Positions 11,390 through 21,659 of a stretch of DNA of 64,000 nucleotides are shown here, in pieces. The stretch comes from Sympetrum striolatum (lineage: Eukaryota > Arthropoda > Insecta > Odonata > Libellulidae), in the NCBI GenBank assembly GCA_947579665.1, contig CANPUZ010000053.1, positions 310,001-374,000 of the forward strand, read 5' to 3'. The notes below the pieces were generated by a model, which worked only from the letters and a program-made list of their open reading frames with translations, was not told the origin of the DNA and ran no database searches. The position numbers and the translations under genes were made by a program. The stretch's first letter is position 1. Each line of letters begins with the position of its first letter.

Positions 11390-11830
11390 ATTTATCAAAA
11401 TGTTTACGAAAAAAAGGGTGAAACATGCGATATTTCAGTAGAAAATTTACGTTTTTTGTTTCTCTTAGGAGTACACAAAGTTCGAATACCCTAATCAAAG
11501 TTGTTCTCGAATTATAGATGTCGACGAGATTAAACCAAATTTGATAAGAACTATCCAATTCATCATGAAATATACGAAAAAGAGCAAAAACGCGAAATAT
11601 CGCTCTAACATTTAAATGTTTTTCGACTAAAAATACTCAAAGCTCGGGAAAACCTAGTCAAATTTTAACTTGTTTTAAAGATTGCAACGATATTTCACCA
11701 AATGTGTAAACATTTTCCAATTTTTCAAAAAGCTTCCGAAAAATAGAGCGAAAATTAGAAATTTATGTCAAAAATGGAAATCTTGAAAATTCAAGATAAC
11801 CCACTCAAATTTGGACTCCTTTGAAAGGAA
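11390..11830 (-). repeat. Relics of the ~160-bp repeat
   Basis: Read on the minus strand it contains GATATCGTTGCAATCTTTAA and then TTTGACTAGGTTTTCCC. That matches the recurring phrase ATATCTCGNTNAGATCTTCAA ... GACTAGGTTTTCTCG of the tandem repeat at 41950-43846. Strongly diverged. Confidence 0.45.
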
Positions 11831-12234
11831 AAAGCATTTAGTTAAATATAATAAATTAGGAGTCGTATACATTATTAATATCATCACATGAAATCGGCTT
11901 ACGTGATGATAACACATGATTAAATGGAATTTTTTAACCTGGTATTCTTATTTTGTTACAAATTATTCCTCTGATTTTATCGCTTAAAAAGACAAAGGAT
12001 ACTATTGAAAAATAAGTAAATTTTATGGATTGAATATGAAAGAGTAGATCGTAAACAGAATGTAAAAGTTCACAATTATTGTGAACTTTATACGTTGCAC
12101 CTTTGGTTTAGATATGAGCTAAATATGATGCATTACAAAAATCGTTTGTGAGGAACTTAATATAAGGACCTGCCAAACCAAAAAGGTTTGTGCACACAAG
12201 AAGTGCACGTAGAGTTCGCTTTGATCGATTGCAG
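11831..12234. other. AT-rich DNA, no gene seen
   Basis: No supported frame. A short palindromic stretch AGTTCACAATTATTGTGAACT lies at about 12067-12087 (10-bp arms around one base); no function is assigned. Confidence 0.45.
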
Positions 12235-12480
12235 ACATTTTTTTCTTTCGCGAAATTAAATCAGAAATAATGGTCGCACGAAGTCGAGATGAACACGAAA
12301 AGAAAGGATATTGAACATAAATTCTTATATCGGTCGTAGAGTATCGTTTTCAGACCGAAAAGGCTAGAATTCAGACAAAAAAGAAGGAACGTTTGTATAA
12401 TTTCGTGGGCCTAAACGACAAAAGCGATTGTTGAACTCAACTGTCATTCGTTTATTGTCTGAGTTTTAAGATTTAAAATG
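12235..12480 (+). repeat. Dispersed repeat R1, copy b
   Basis: Well-preserved copy: AAATTAAATCAGAAATAATGG, then GTCGAGATGAACAC, AAAGAAAGGATATTGAAC, TTCTTATATCGGTCGTAGAG and, 80 bp later, AACGACAAAAGCGATTGTTG. It aligns with 20966-21205 and 35015-35340. Confidence 0.6.
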
Positions 12481-12988
12481 AAAATTTCTATTGAAAGATC
12501 CAATAAATTCTTTGGATTAATTATATTTTTGGTAAATAAATTTAATATTACATTTCTTTTAACTTAAGTTAATTCCGTCGTCTTTGACGTTGTAATTCAC
12601 TGGTGTATTTAAAATTACACTCCGAACAGGTGGTTGATAATTACCACAATTCCGTACGAGTGGAACATTATACTAACTAGAACCAAGTACATTTTTAAGA
12701 TTGAGATCGTTGAATAGACGTAATTCAATATTTCTGTGTTTCAAAAGTCTGAAAGATGAAGTACAGGAGTAATTAAGTCTAATTCGGGGCAATAAAAAGA
12801 TATCATTACCCTAAATTTGAACTCTGTCGCGACGTCTCCGGTGCTGCCCTTCTCTCTGCGCAGTCACATCACACCTGGGCAGTATCGATATGTGAATCGA
12901 TTGCAGCTCTCCATTAATCCTTAAAGACAAAAAACTTCAAATTAATAATGCATCGGATATCTATAAAGGTGTTTACGAGAAGTGCAAA

Positions 12989-13113
12989 ATAGTGACTTGA
13001 CTGGGAATCGAACCCTGGTCTCTCACTTTCCGGACGGGTATTCTGACCACTAAACTTCCGAGCCGCTTACTGGGAAGGAGACCTAGGTTCGAGTCCCAGC
13101 CAGGTCACTATTT
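12989..13113. repeat. Inverted pair of tRNA-Asp-like arms
   Basis: The minus-strand arm (12991-13067) reads like a tRNA: A-box region TTTAGTGGTCAG, a following CCCGTCC, then GAGACCAGGGTTCGATTCCC. Its middle and T-arm resemble tRNA-Asp of animals. The plus arm (13077-13113) has GGAGACCTAGGTTCGAGTCC and ends in GTCACTATTTTTT. The two arms can pair over roughly 34 bp around a loop of about 55 nt. A second pair is at 15387-15566. A tRNA-derived SINE or foldback element is likely; no acceptor stem is intact. Confidence 0.6.
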
Positions 13114-13690
13114 TTTCCTTCTTGCACCACATTTTTTAAGTCACACGCTTTCCTCTGCTAAGTAAAACTTCATTACCATCGTATGTCTAAAAAAATAAGT
13201 TTTTTCCTTAAGAGATATGAATCTGTATGTATAACAAAAATAATAATTTTCCAAATGAGGAAATCCGTTGTTTTGAAAACACATTTCCATTAAAGATTTA
13301 AAAAATCTGGTTAACTTTATATGAATTACCAACCGGAGAATTAATTCAGAAATTGAATCCTTAAAAATAGAATAAATGTTTCGCTACAATTTCTTCCAAT
13401 ACTAAGGGATTCATTTCTGAAAAAAGGTTATGAATGATTGCATAAATGTTGCTCTCAATAACAATTCTTCAAAGTTGAATAATAATCCTGAAAAAAATAT
13501 AACTCAACTTTAAAACTACGAATGACTCCCGTAAGAAACGAATGTTATTCTGGTTAGATAGATACTGAACTTAACATTAATTCCGTGAACTTAAGGAAGT
13601 TCGAAAATCACGAGAGAAACTATCTTAGAAATTGATAAAAAATGTATTCATTGTTCACTCATCCTCTTGCAAGATCACCCTGGAAACCTG

Positions 13691-13771
13691 TCACTCATCT
13701 TCTTCCTCCTCAACGATCCACCCCTCTTCTATCCTTAAGCACCCCGGCTGCTGACAATTTGCAACACCAAA
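13691..13771 (-). CDS. Candidate terminal exon, unidentified
   Basis: The minus strand has acceptor-like ATCTCTTATAG followed by 26 codons and TGA, 81 bp, entering in phase 0 as the exon at 11068-11193 does. The peptide begins FGVANCQQPGCLRIEEG and ends in an acidic WIVEEEEDE tail. GC content is above the surroundings. It lies inside R2 copy 2. It may be an alternative last exon of a minus-strand gene or a chance frame. No family was recognised. Confidence 0.3.
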   Translation of the reverse strand, partial: FGVANCQQPGCLRIEEGWIVEEEEDE

Positions 13772-14139
13772 CTATAAGAGATATAATGTTTAGCAGTGAG
13801 ATAGAATGATATTAAGGTAACCAGAAAACTACTGCGAAACGATAAAGATTTAAACTTCTCAACGATTAATGTCTCACTTTCTGAACTGGGACGTTAAATC
13901 AGCGAAGTAATACTTCCATAAACACTTCTAAAAAATCCAATATATTATCTGGATTATTAATATTTCCTTAAATTTAAATTCAGTAACGTACAATTTTTTT
14001 ATTCAATAAGATGATCAGATCAATACTGTCGTACGCGAGCCCGGCTTGACAATACTGTTCTCCCACCATAGAAAACAAATGAATTGCGTTCGAGTGAAGG
14101 ACTATCAAAAACATCTTAAGAGTTCCAAAAATAACCTAT

Positions 14140-14301
14140 ATGAAGGACATTTATTGGGGACACAAAGCCTTGCCAATTGAAACAATGTTAAAAGAAGCTG
14201 TTGGAAATTTTAATGATCGTCTTCCTCAAGGACCTTCTGAAATATGTGGGACTCACCAATGGATTGCTGCCCTAAATATAAAAGCCCAAGTATGGCTCTA
14301 A
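14140..14301 (+). CDS. Short open frame of 53 codons, unidentified
   Basis: ATG at 14140 and TAA at 14299-14301. The peptide starts MKDIYWGHKALPIETMLKEA and includes DRLPQGPSEICGTHQW. Amino-acid use looks protein-like rather than AT-driven, and the frame is open upstream to a TGA in GAGTGA. It is an insertion relative to R2 copy 3, which lacks it. It might be an exon or a mobile-element fragment. No motif was recognised. Confidence 0.25.
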   Translation: MKDIYWGHKALPIETMLKEAVGNFNDRLPQGPSEICGTHQWIAALNIKAQVWL

Positions 14302-14694
14302 GCTTGTAACTCTTATTTTAACCCAGGAATAAGCAACTACGCGTACATCTCATTTTTTTACTTATCTGTTGTTAATTTTTGATTTATTCATATTCAAACC
14401 TTTTATAATTTTTATCCTCTGATATCAACCAATTATTATCGTACATATTAAATTTAAAATGCCCGCGCGACGCCGCGTCCGTTTTTATCTCATTGTCTCT
14501 TTATTGTTTGCATTTTAAAATGGATTAGATTATTTCAGGGTATGACAGATCTAATTATTTCAAACGATCTCTTTTAATTCCAAAGTACATTAAGTATATA
14601 TTTTTAATAGTATGACCGTAATTAATTTTAATTCGCGCCTTTTATTTTTCACCAATATTGAATGACCATTTCAGGAAAAATATCAACGTGTCAA

Positions 14695-14764
14695 GGCTCC
14701 CGGATAGTCTTGTGGACAGCGCGTTTGGTGAAAGCGGTCCCGGGTTCAATTCCCGGTGGGAGCC
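14695..14764 (+). tRNA. tRNA-like sequence (pseudo-tRNA or SINE head)
   Basis: A 70-nt unit bounded by a perfect 7-bp pair GGCTCCC/GGGAGCC. It has a clean T-arm CCGGG-TTCAATT-CCCGG, a perfect B box GGTTCAATTCC and a near-consensus A box TAGTCTTGTGG. A T-run (CATTTTTTTAA) follows 13 nt later, as a Pol III terminator would. The anticodon arm does not fold into the usual 5-bp stem and 7-nt loop, so no amino-acid identity is assigned and a functional tRNA is doubtful. Confidence 0.45.
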
Positions 14765-15059
14765 AATATGCAAAAGCATTTTTTTAATTGAGAAAGATGC
14801 AGAAATTGAAAAGTTGAATTCGAAGCCTAGGGGCTGGAAATTCCATAACGCCCAAAAATGATGACGGCATACAGTCTGCTGTTTTTTTTACGTGTACCTA
14901 ATCGGGAGCCGGTTCAAACCCTTCTTGAACCATAATTTATCTATTTTAACCAAAACATTAGGAAAGTCATTTATATTTTAATTATTGGAGCCATATATGT
15001 GGATAAATTTTTATATGAACCAGGTAACACCAACATAGTATCCCTTGGAGGGAGCGATA

Positions 15060-16560
15060 TTGAGGACGACGACGACGTTATACTAATATGAACCCAAATA
15101 AATTTTTAAGATTGAGATCGTAGAATAGACGTACTTCTTTATTTCTATGTTTAAAAAGGCTAGAAGGTGAAATACAGCGATTCGGAGTAATTAAAAATTC
15201 TCATTACCTTAATTTTGGACTCCGACGTCTCCATGCGGATCTCCGGTGCTGCTTCCTCTCTGCGCAGTCAAATCACACCTGGGCAGTATCGATATGTGAA
15301 TCGATAGCAGCTCTCCATTAATCCTTAAAGACAAATCCAAATTAATAATGCATCGAATAACAAAAAAGGTGTTTACGAGAAGTAAAAAATAGTGACTTGA
15401 CTGGGACTTGAACCCGGGTCTTTCACATTCCGGACAGGTAATCTAATCGCTCAAATTTACCGTCAATCTAACCACTAAAATACTGGTATCTTATCCAATA
15501 ATCTACAGAGCTACATCCTGGAAAATTGTCTGCTTGGGTTCGATTCCTAGCAAAGTCACTATTTTTCACTTCTTGTATAACACTGTTTAAGTCATAATAA
15601 TTAAGCATTTTACTTAAGATTTGTGAATCTGTATGTAAAACAAAACTAATAATTTTCCAAATGAGGAGATCCGTTGTTTTGAAAACACATTTCCGTTAAA
15701 GATTTTAAAAATCTGGTTACTAATATAAGAAGTATCAATCGGTGAATCAATTCGTTTGTGACGAAAGGTAACGAATGATTGACTAAATGTTGCTCTCAAT
15801 TCCGATTCTTCAAAGTTGAATAATATTCCTGAAAAAAGTATCACTCAAATTTAAAATTACAAATGATTCCGGTAAGAAATGAAAGTTATTTAGGTCAGAG
15901 GGATACTGAACTTAACATTTATTGCGTAGACTTGAGAAGAACCGAAGACTACTGCGGAACGGTAAGGATTCAAATTTCTGAACGATTATTGTCTCACTTT
16001 CTGAATTGGACAGTAAATCAGCGGAGTCTAAATTCCATAAACATTTCTAATAACATATCCATATATGGATTATGAATATTCTCGGTAAATAAATTTTAAT
16101 TTAAAAGCGTGAAATTATATTATTCAATACGATGATCAGATCGATACTGACGTACGGGAGCCCGGCTTGACAATGCATAAGTATTTACAAAGGTAGGGAA
16201 AGTAAAGTTGAATCCTAAGTAGTAATTCAAAATAAAAAGGACTGATGACTGATATAACAAATAACTCGTTCTGAATTCCTAACCATCCGCTCAAACATAA
16301 TCAACGACTGAATTACTTCGAAGATTTATTCTAAAAGTCGGCAAATCAAAGTTTGATATTTGAGTCGATGATTCGAAAAATGTAAATGTTTTGAAAGCAA
16401 GAGTAGTTCTGATAAAGAAGGTCAAGGCGAAGAGAAAAATGCTTTCGCGCATGGGTAAAAGAAAGTGCCTCGTTCCCTCAAAACAAACAGCTGTTTCGTG
16501 ACCTTGAGTTTCGCACCGAATTTCTGTTATTCAAATCAATAGGTTGAGTTGTAGAATTTG
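15060..16560 (+). repeat. R2 module, copy 3
   Basis: Same order as copies 1 and 2: Y block CTCTGCGCAGTCAAATCACA (15258), tRNA-like pair, Z block GATACTGAACTTAACATT (15902), GAGCCCGGCTTGACAAT (16160), then the X block shared with copy 1 (GGTAGGGAAAGTAAAGTTGAA at 16191, AAAACAAACAGCTGTTTCGTG at 16482). On the minus strand X follows an acceptor-like GAATAACAG and reads KFGAKLKVTKQLFVLRERG before a stop. The same frame appears in copy 1 with changes. Confidence 0.55.
15387..15566. repeat. Second inverted pair of tRNA-like arms
   Basis: Left arm AATAGTGACTTGACTGGGAC followed by TTGAACCCGGGTC; right arm TTGGGTTCGATTCCTAGCAA followed by GTCACTATTTTTC. It corresponds to the pair at 12989-13113, with a longer, rearranged centre (about 110 bp). 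The single arm at 9645-9676 is the remnant in R2 copy 1. Confidence 0.55.
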
Positions 16561-17319
16561 CTATACAATAAAAATAACGAGGCACTTACGATGGGAATAT
16601 GCTTAGTAAATACATACGTATTAATGAAGAAGTTCTCTTATAAGTGATATAATGAACGATCACTCTACTAGAGCATTGATGAATCTATGAAGCGTAATGT
16701 AATTAGAATTCCCGATACCATAGGTGACTTCTCGTATTCAACTCGAAAGGTTTTGAAACAAAATCTTAAACCTCTTATTCATTAACAGCCGCGTTCCAAA
16801 TTTTCTCCCGTTACGTTAGTATTATTTACAAATATTAACTTTCGATGGAACTGATGCTCGCGGGAGAACAGAATTGGAACTGTTTCGAAGTTAAAAAGAT
16901 ATTAACGGCTCCAACAACGAATGTTTAGTGCATAGATAGATAATTTATAGCTTACTCTCTTGATGTAGCTTTGCAATCGCAATCCAGTTACAAGCAATAT
17001 CTTTCAATAAAAAGGCTTTGTCGGTTAAACTAATAACATTTGCCGACTATACGTCTTATTTTCGTCGACATAATGGCCCACATATATTTGCTAAAACCAG
17101 CCCAATCTACCCTTTTCGTGTGGATCTATTTTAATGTGAAAATTAAGAGAAATTACTTTGAGTGACAGGTTTTTAAGCCCTAATCTTAGAATCTGGAACG
17201 TCGAGTACCGATATGACCCATCAACGACACTTGAATTCCTTCTTTTCCTGGTACAGCAATTATATCAAAGACTATATAAAGAGACGACAAAATCTAATTA
17301 GGTATCTTTGGTAACTTAC
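16561..17319. other. Non-coding DNA, no feature recognised
   Basis: Mixed AT-rich sequence without a supported frame. It may be intron between the exon at 17320-17382 and the exon-like X block of R2 copy 3, if these belong to one minus-strand gene. Confidence 0.35.
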
Positions 17320-17382
17320 CGTTCGCTGAAAATCCTGGGTAAAGTCGGCGATGGATGTTGAAAAATGAATGCTTGCCTCTTC
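17320..17382 (-). CDS. Candidate 21-codon internal exon
   Basis: The minus strand shows a strong acceptor (TTATATTTTTAG), 63 bp open in phase 0 and a near-perfect donor (ACG|GTAAGTTAC). The peptide begins EEASIHFSTSIADFTQDFQ. Both sites fit consensus far better than chance neighbours, and the length is an exact multiple of three. About 160 bp upstream on the same strand lies another donor (TTCCG|GTGAGG, 17541), at the edge of the CCAAT-containing block. It could be exon 2 of a small minus-strand gene. Protein family unknown. Confidence 0.4.
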
Positions 17383-17535
17383 CTAAAAATATAAACAATT
17401 TCGAATATTAATTATTGCTATTAGATTATGTGAATATAAAAAAATCGGTACTTTGAAAAACATTCACGAACTTGGATCGCTTTGGCAAATTCAAATCTCC
17501 AACGGTCTTTCCACAAATCAGTGTGGCAGCACTTC

Positions 17536-17700
17536 CTCACCGGAAGAAATCTCGACAGGAACTGACAAAAAAACCGTCTGCGCAACTGATGATCGAAATT
17601 GCCGTCACCTGATTGGTCGAAATTTAACCGTCTGTTAATCTGGCCCACCCCACCAACCGCCTTGGAAATTTTCCACTACTGTTACCATTGCCTACCATTA
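17536..17700 (-). promoter_or_regulatory. Candidate promoter and first-exon block with CCAAT box
   Basis: Minus-strand CCAATCAG (plus CTGATTGGTCGA, 17609-17620) matches the NF-Y consensus. A GC-rich GGTTGGTGGGGTGGG lies upstream, and a splice donor CCG|GTGAGG lies about 70 bp downstream. A related block in the opposite orientation is at 21530-21640, with the same order: GGGG-rich box, AAATTTC-ACCAATCAG, then CCGGTGAG. No TATA box is evident. The role is inferred from this arrangement. Confidence 0.4.
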
Positions 17701-19239
17701 TATTTAGACAAATTTCAAAAAGTATCATTTTCAAAATATTTTTTAAATTTTTTTGCAAAAACATTTTCGTCGAAAATCACCCATTTATTTCGCGAACTCG
17801 AAGAGAAATCTATAGCAAAATCTTTTAAGATTGGATGTTAAATATATATTCACAAAAAACCTATTGAATCTACATTTTTGCAAAGATGTATGTTTAATGT
17901 ATCAATATTTTCGACATAGATATTATGATAAAATAATTCACCTATAAAAGACGTCATCGCAAGGGAAAAGAATGGATATCGGTGCAGGGGATATCAATTG
18001 TAGACCGATAAAGACATCCAGCAGAAAAGAGAATTAGCTAAGAATTCGCGAGATTAGTGACCTTCAAATTTCCTACTTAATGTAAAAGACTCTGAATAAA
18101 TAACCCTTCCACCAAAGACTTAGCTCAACTGCGAAGAATTTCCGATTACCAAACATCAGAGGGGTCGCATTTAAAGCTCATAGAAGGATCATCTTATTTG
18201 AAGTCTTTCATGCTGAAGACTTCTCAATATCGTATCCTATCTGTTATACTTTGCACCTTGTTGGATTTAGATTGATAGGGAAATATGCTATGCAATAAAT
18301 TTCCTAAAAACATATTGAAATTTCCGAGACCTGCAAATTCATACGACTATTAGGAATCTTTTTGGAATTACATAATACTAATCACTTCTGAAAGTTATCA
18401 AGTACATGCAACAGCTTAAGTAATTGAGTTTGGAGACTGTGTCTGCTATTGTTCAAATGGAAAGGATTAAGTTAGACGAGAAGATATGCATTTTCTAAAA
18501 AAAGATTATGCTTTACTTTCAACATCCCCTCATTATGATACCTTTTCTCTTGCTCATCAACTACGCATGCTACGATTCCTTCCGAAGGAGTTTCGTAATG
18601 ATTGAAAATGATTGAAACGAGCAAAAGATATCCCAAAGAACCTCCGCTCTACTCAATGACTTTACTCACAAGATAAAGGGCTAGCAAATTCAATAGAGCA
18701 ACAAGATTAGATAAATAGAGTAGAACAGTTAGTATCGTTAGGTTATTGCATCGAAATTCAAATTACTTTTTGATCGATTGAACAATAAAACATCTTTCCT
18801 ATGTAAGTACTATCGATCTAGTTATGCTTGTAAATACTAAATAATCTAGAATACGAATGTATTTGCACTGTGAATTCTGATATCAGAGAGCCAAGTAGAA
18901 CCACTTTTTGCTTAACCACGAGGTGAAATTTCATATTCACATGCATTTAGATTCAAATCAATGCACCATGTCATTGTACATACAGTAGAATCCTGCATTT
19001 TAATATTGTAACTAGATCGAAGGATTCCAAATTACTGTGAACTGCAGCACGAAATCAATGAATTATCAGAAGTATCTCTTTGGGAATTTTTGGATCACAG
19101 ATTTCGAACAACACACTTTTCGACACTTGATTTACGACATTGCTGTGAGTCGAGTTGAGGCCTTCAACTGTCGATAAACTTTCTTCATGTATGTTTCCCG
19201 TACGTATACTCTAACGAAACACATGTAAAATACAGAAAT
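17701..19239. other. Non-coding DNA, no feature recognised
   Basis: Several short frames interrupted by stops; none shows splice signals or motifs. No tRNA-like box or clear tandem repeat was seen. Confidence 0.4.
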
Positions 19240-19860
19240 CTAGAGGAAAAGGACTTCTTTCAAACAAATCAACTTCACAAAGACGAGCAATTCCAAGGCA
19301 CTTTGAAAATTCTTTCGATTGTAGATAAGACCATTTCCCAATGCATAGGAATTTGAAGTTACGTCAGTCAGACGTGGAAAAAAAGAACATCGAGTTCCGA
19401 TCGTTCTGGAATTTTCGAAAGGCAACTTTAAGTGTCGTCATTTCATGCAAGGGAGAAGCGAATTGGATGGATGACATAAGGTTGGTTTGTGGTGTAAATT
19501 CTGCTCCTGTAAAATCTTCTAGCAAAATTGGAAAACATTTACTAAACCACCCAGTATTATAAAGATCGACCATGGTTTCATGGTGTGCCTCCAAGATCAG
19601 CTGACGCATAACATAATGTACTACTGATTGGTTTAGTAAACGTTTTCCTACGGATCAAAGTGTTTAATTCACGATTGATAAAAGTGTATTTGCTGCAAAG
19701 TTTGAGACATACAATCAAGGGGGAAAGGAGAAGTTGGGATTATGTTTTCGCTCAAGAAGAACGGTTAAGATTAAGTGGTGGAGTACGTACGATATCAGCG
19801 AAATGCCTAATTGTATTCATAGCTATTTCCTACCTGAAAACGTCGGAAAGAAAGGTTTTC
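19240..19860 (-). other. Overlapping open stretches, possible old exon
   Basis: On the minus strand two frames overlap. One (19609-19364) reads DLYNTGWFSKCFPILLEDFT and onward; the other (19425-19240) reads VTSNSYALGNGLIYNRKNFQ. Together they could be one coding region with a frameshift near 19390, but splice sites are not convincing. The plus strand is also open here. Treated as unresolved. Confidence 0.2.
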
Positions 19861-19886
19861 GTCTCTTAAAAATCAGCAATTCTTAC

Positions 19887-19953
19887 TTAGCTTTCGAAAT
19901 CACGAGGTCATCAGTAATGACGATGTCACCTTCGGAAACGCTTCGTTGGACTT
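19887..19953 (-). CDS. Candidate short internal exon
   Basis: The minus strand has acceptor-like TTCTGAAAATAAAAG and donor GCTAA|GTAAGA around 67 bp. Within it one frame reads VQRSVSEGDIVITDDLVISK, acidic and hydrophobic in alternation. The weak polypyrimidine tract and short length keep confidence low. It lies between the two divergent CCAAT blocks. Confidence 0.25.
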
Positions 19954-20098
19954 CTTTTATTTTCAGAAGAATTGCGAGTAGCGAAGCGAAGTACGGTGAG
20001 TGGAAGAATTGACTCTGTTTCTACGAATAATTGACTCCAATCTGGTTGTGCCGACTAAAAAGTATAATTTATTACGTTTCGTAATGAATATATTTAAA

Positions 20099-20280
20099 TA
20101 TTACGTGTGTTTGTGAGTGGTGTGGTAGCTATAACAACCACAAGGTGGAATTGAGAGTTGTGCTGGAAGATTGAACCAGGTTCCTTGGATTGTGCTTCTT
20201 GTGCAACTGAATGACATGCCGTACAGCTTCTAAGGTTGGGAATATCTACTTCTATTCGAAGGTAACAATTATACGGGAGC
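20099..20280 (-). other. Open stretch of higher GC, possible exon
   Basis: The minus strand reads SCTACHSVAQEAQSKEPGS, then IFQHNSQFHLVVVIATTPL and ends near a donor-like CACAC|GTAATA. GC is higher than the surroundings. There is no recognised domain and the upstream acceptor is unclear. Confidence 0.2.
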
Positions 20281-20289
20281 AATCCTTTA

Positions 20290-20965
20290 CGAAATCGATC
20301 TTTCTTCCGATGAACGTGTTATTGAGGGACGTGGAAGGTAGAATTGTCGAATGACATGCATTGTACAAGTCGTGCATTAACAAAGTGTGGTATTATTTCA
20401 ACACAGTGTGAGATTGAGTTGCAAATACCGATTTAAACTATCGATTAGAAAAATTTTGAGATGGTTTTGTTCATCGTGCTGGAGTTTCCATGGATTTTGA
20501 TTTCCGTTACCATAGCATTCATTTATTTAGAATTCCTTTCAGAATGTCGCTATTATCTACTCAAGTCGTGTACGGTATTAAAGGTTCAAATAGAGGAATC
20601 AATTTCACAATCAAACATTTATTACTTCGTGTGTTAATCAGATACAAAAGAGGTGGGATTATTTAAAAACGTGTGCGGTAATATGATCACTGATTGCCTT
20701 AAAGATTGCACTCGCTTGAAACGTTGATTTAGGGGAAAATTTTAACTAAATACTAACCTTATTAGTAAATTAGAAATTCAGTGTTTGTCATCGATTAGAG
20801 TCCACAGCGTTTGTCCAAAATGGGTGAAACTTTGCACAAGTATTCTTCGAGATCAGGAACGAAGGGCCGATTTATTTTCGTTCGATACTTTTTCTGGGTT
20901 CAAACCAAGATCGCTCAAACAGTTTTCCATACTAATTACTCCTAAACTTCTCTTTTATCGTTTGC
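20290..20965. other. Non-coding DNA, no feature recognised
   Basis: No supported gene or repeat. A TTTGCAG-type acceptor near 20965 precedes the R1 copy, as in other R1 copies. Confidence 0.4.
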
Positions 20966-21205
20966 AGGCTTCATTTCTTTTGTAGAATTAAATTAGAAGG
21001 TATGGTCGTGCTGAGTCGAGACAAGCACCAAAAGAACAGAAATTGAACGAAGATTATTATTTTGGTCGTGAAATATCGTTTTCGAAACTTTCTCTCGAGC
21101 ATTTTAACAAAATGTACGTAAATTTTCCAAAATTTTTGATATTATAAACAAGCAGTTCTCTCGACGATCAATGCAATAATTGAATCCATGCAATTTCCGG
21201 TAAAT
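20966..21205 (+). repeat. Dispersed repeat R1, copy c
   Basis: GAATTAAATTAGAAGGTATGG, then GAGTCGAGACAAGCACC, AAAGAACAGAAATTGAACG, TTTTGGTCGTGAAATATCG and, 80 bp on, CTCGACGATCAATGC. It is collinear with 12235-12480 and 35015-35340. Confidence 0.6.
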
Positions 21206-21529
21206 TGAGAATGGGATTTTATAAGTGTTAACCAAAAGGATATTTACTCACTTTAGGACTGACAACTTAATTTAATTTTGAATTATAATCTACTTCCATA
21301 CCCTAACTAAGATGCTTATCTCAATACGATTCTTTTCGTAGCGTTTCTCCTAACCCTGTTAATACGAGCCATCGTTAACTTCGAGGTTATTATAGAACCC
21401 GCTTATAGTTAAAAGTAGTATTTTTACAATTAATTCCATTTTCAAAAATTTACTTATTTAAACAAAATTCTATTATTTAAAATCAATATTTAATTTTTTT
21501 CATTATTTTTGGTGATTTTAAATGTAACG
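21206..21529. other. AT-rich upstream region, no feature
   Basis: No gene seen. It lies immediately upstream of the plus-strand CCAAT block. Confidence 0.4.
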
Positions 21530-21640
21530 GTTGACGGGGGCAGGGGTGGGGGAAAACAAATTTCCACCAATCAGAACGCAGCTTGTCTTTTGTAATGGTT
21601 TTCTGTGACAAAATTGGCAGTTGCCGGTGAGACTTCGTGG
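21530..21640 (+). promoter_or_regulatory. Plus-strand CCAAT block, partner of the one at 17.6 kb
   Basis: GACGGGGGCAGGGGTGGGGG (GC-box-like) is followed by CCAATCAG at 21567-21574 and a donor-like TTGCCG|GTGAGAC at 21626. This is the same order and spacing class as the minus-strand block at 17536-17700, so the two face away from each other about 4 kb apart. R2-related exon-like sequence also follows on each side (16.5 kb on minus, 23.2 kb on plus). Best read as paired, inverted promoter regions of duplicated genes. Confidence 0.4.
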
Positions 21641-21659
21641 GGGAAAGGTTGTGGTGGTA

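Larger units (their letters stand above)
12640..14060 (+). repeat. R2 module, copy 2
   Basis: Shares with copy 3 the blocks CTCTGCGCAGTCA-ATCACACC plus GGGCAGTATCGATATGTGAA (12850-12890), AATTAATAATGCATCG (12940), the tRNA-like inverted pair (12989-13113), TCCAAATGAGGA-ATCCGTTG (13250) and GATACTGAACTTAACATT (13560). It ends near GAGCCCGGCTTGACAAT (14040), which copy 3 also has at 16160. The lower part (X) of copy 1 is missing here. Confidence 0.6.

Noticed and set aside
17453..17841. Plus-strand frames of 60-80 codons over the CCAAT block
   Set aside because: They overlap promoter-like and exon-like sequence better explained on the minus strand and have no motifs.
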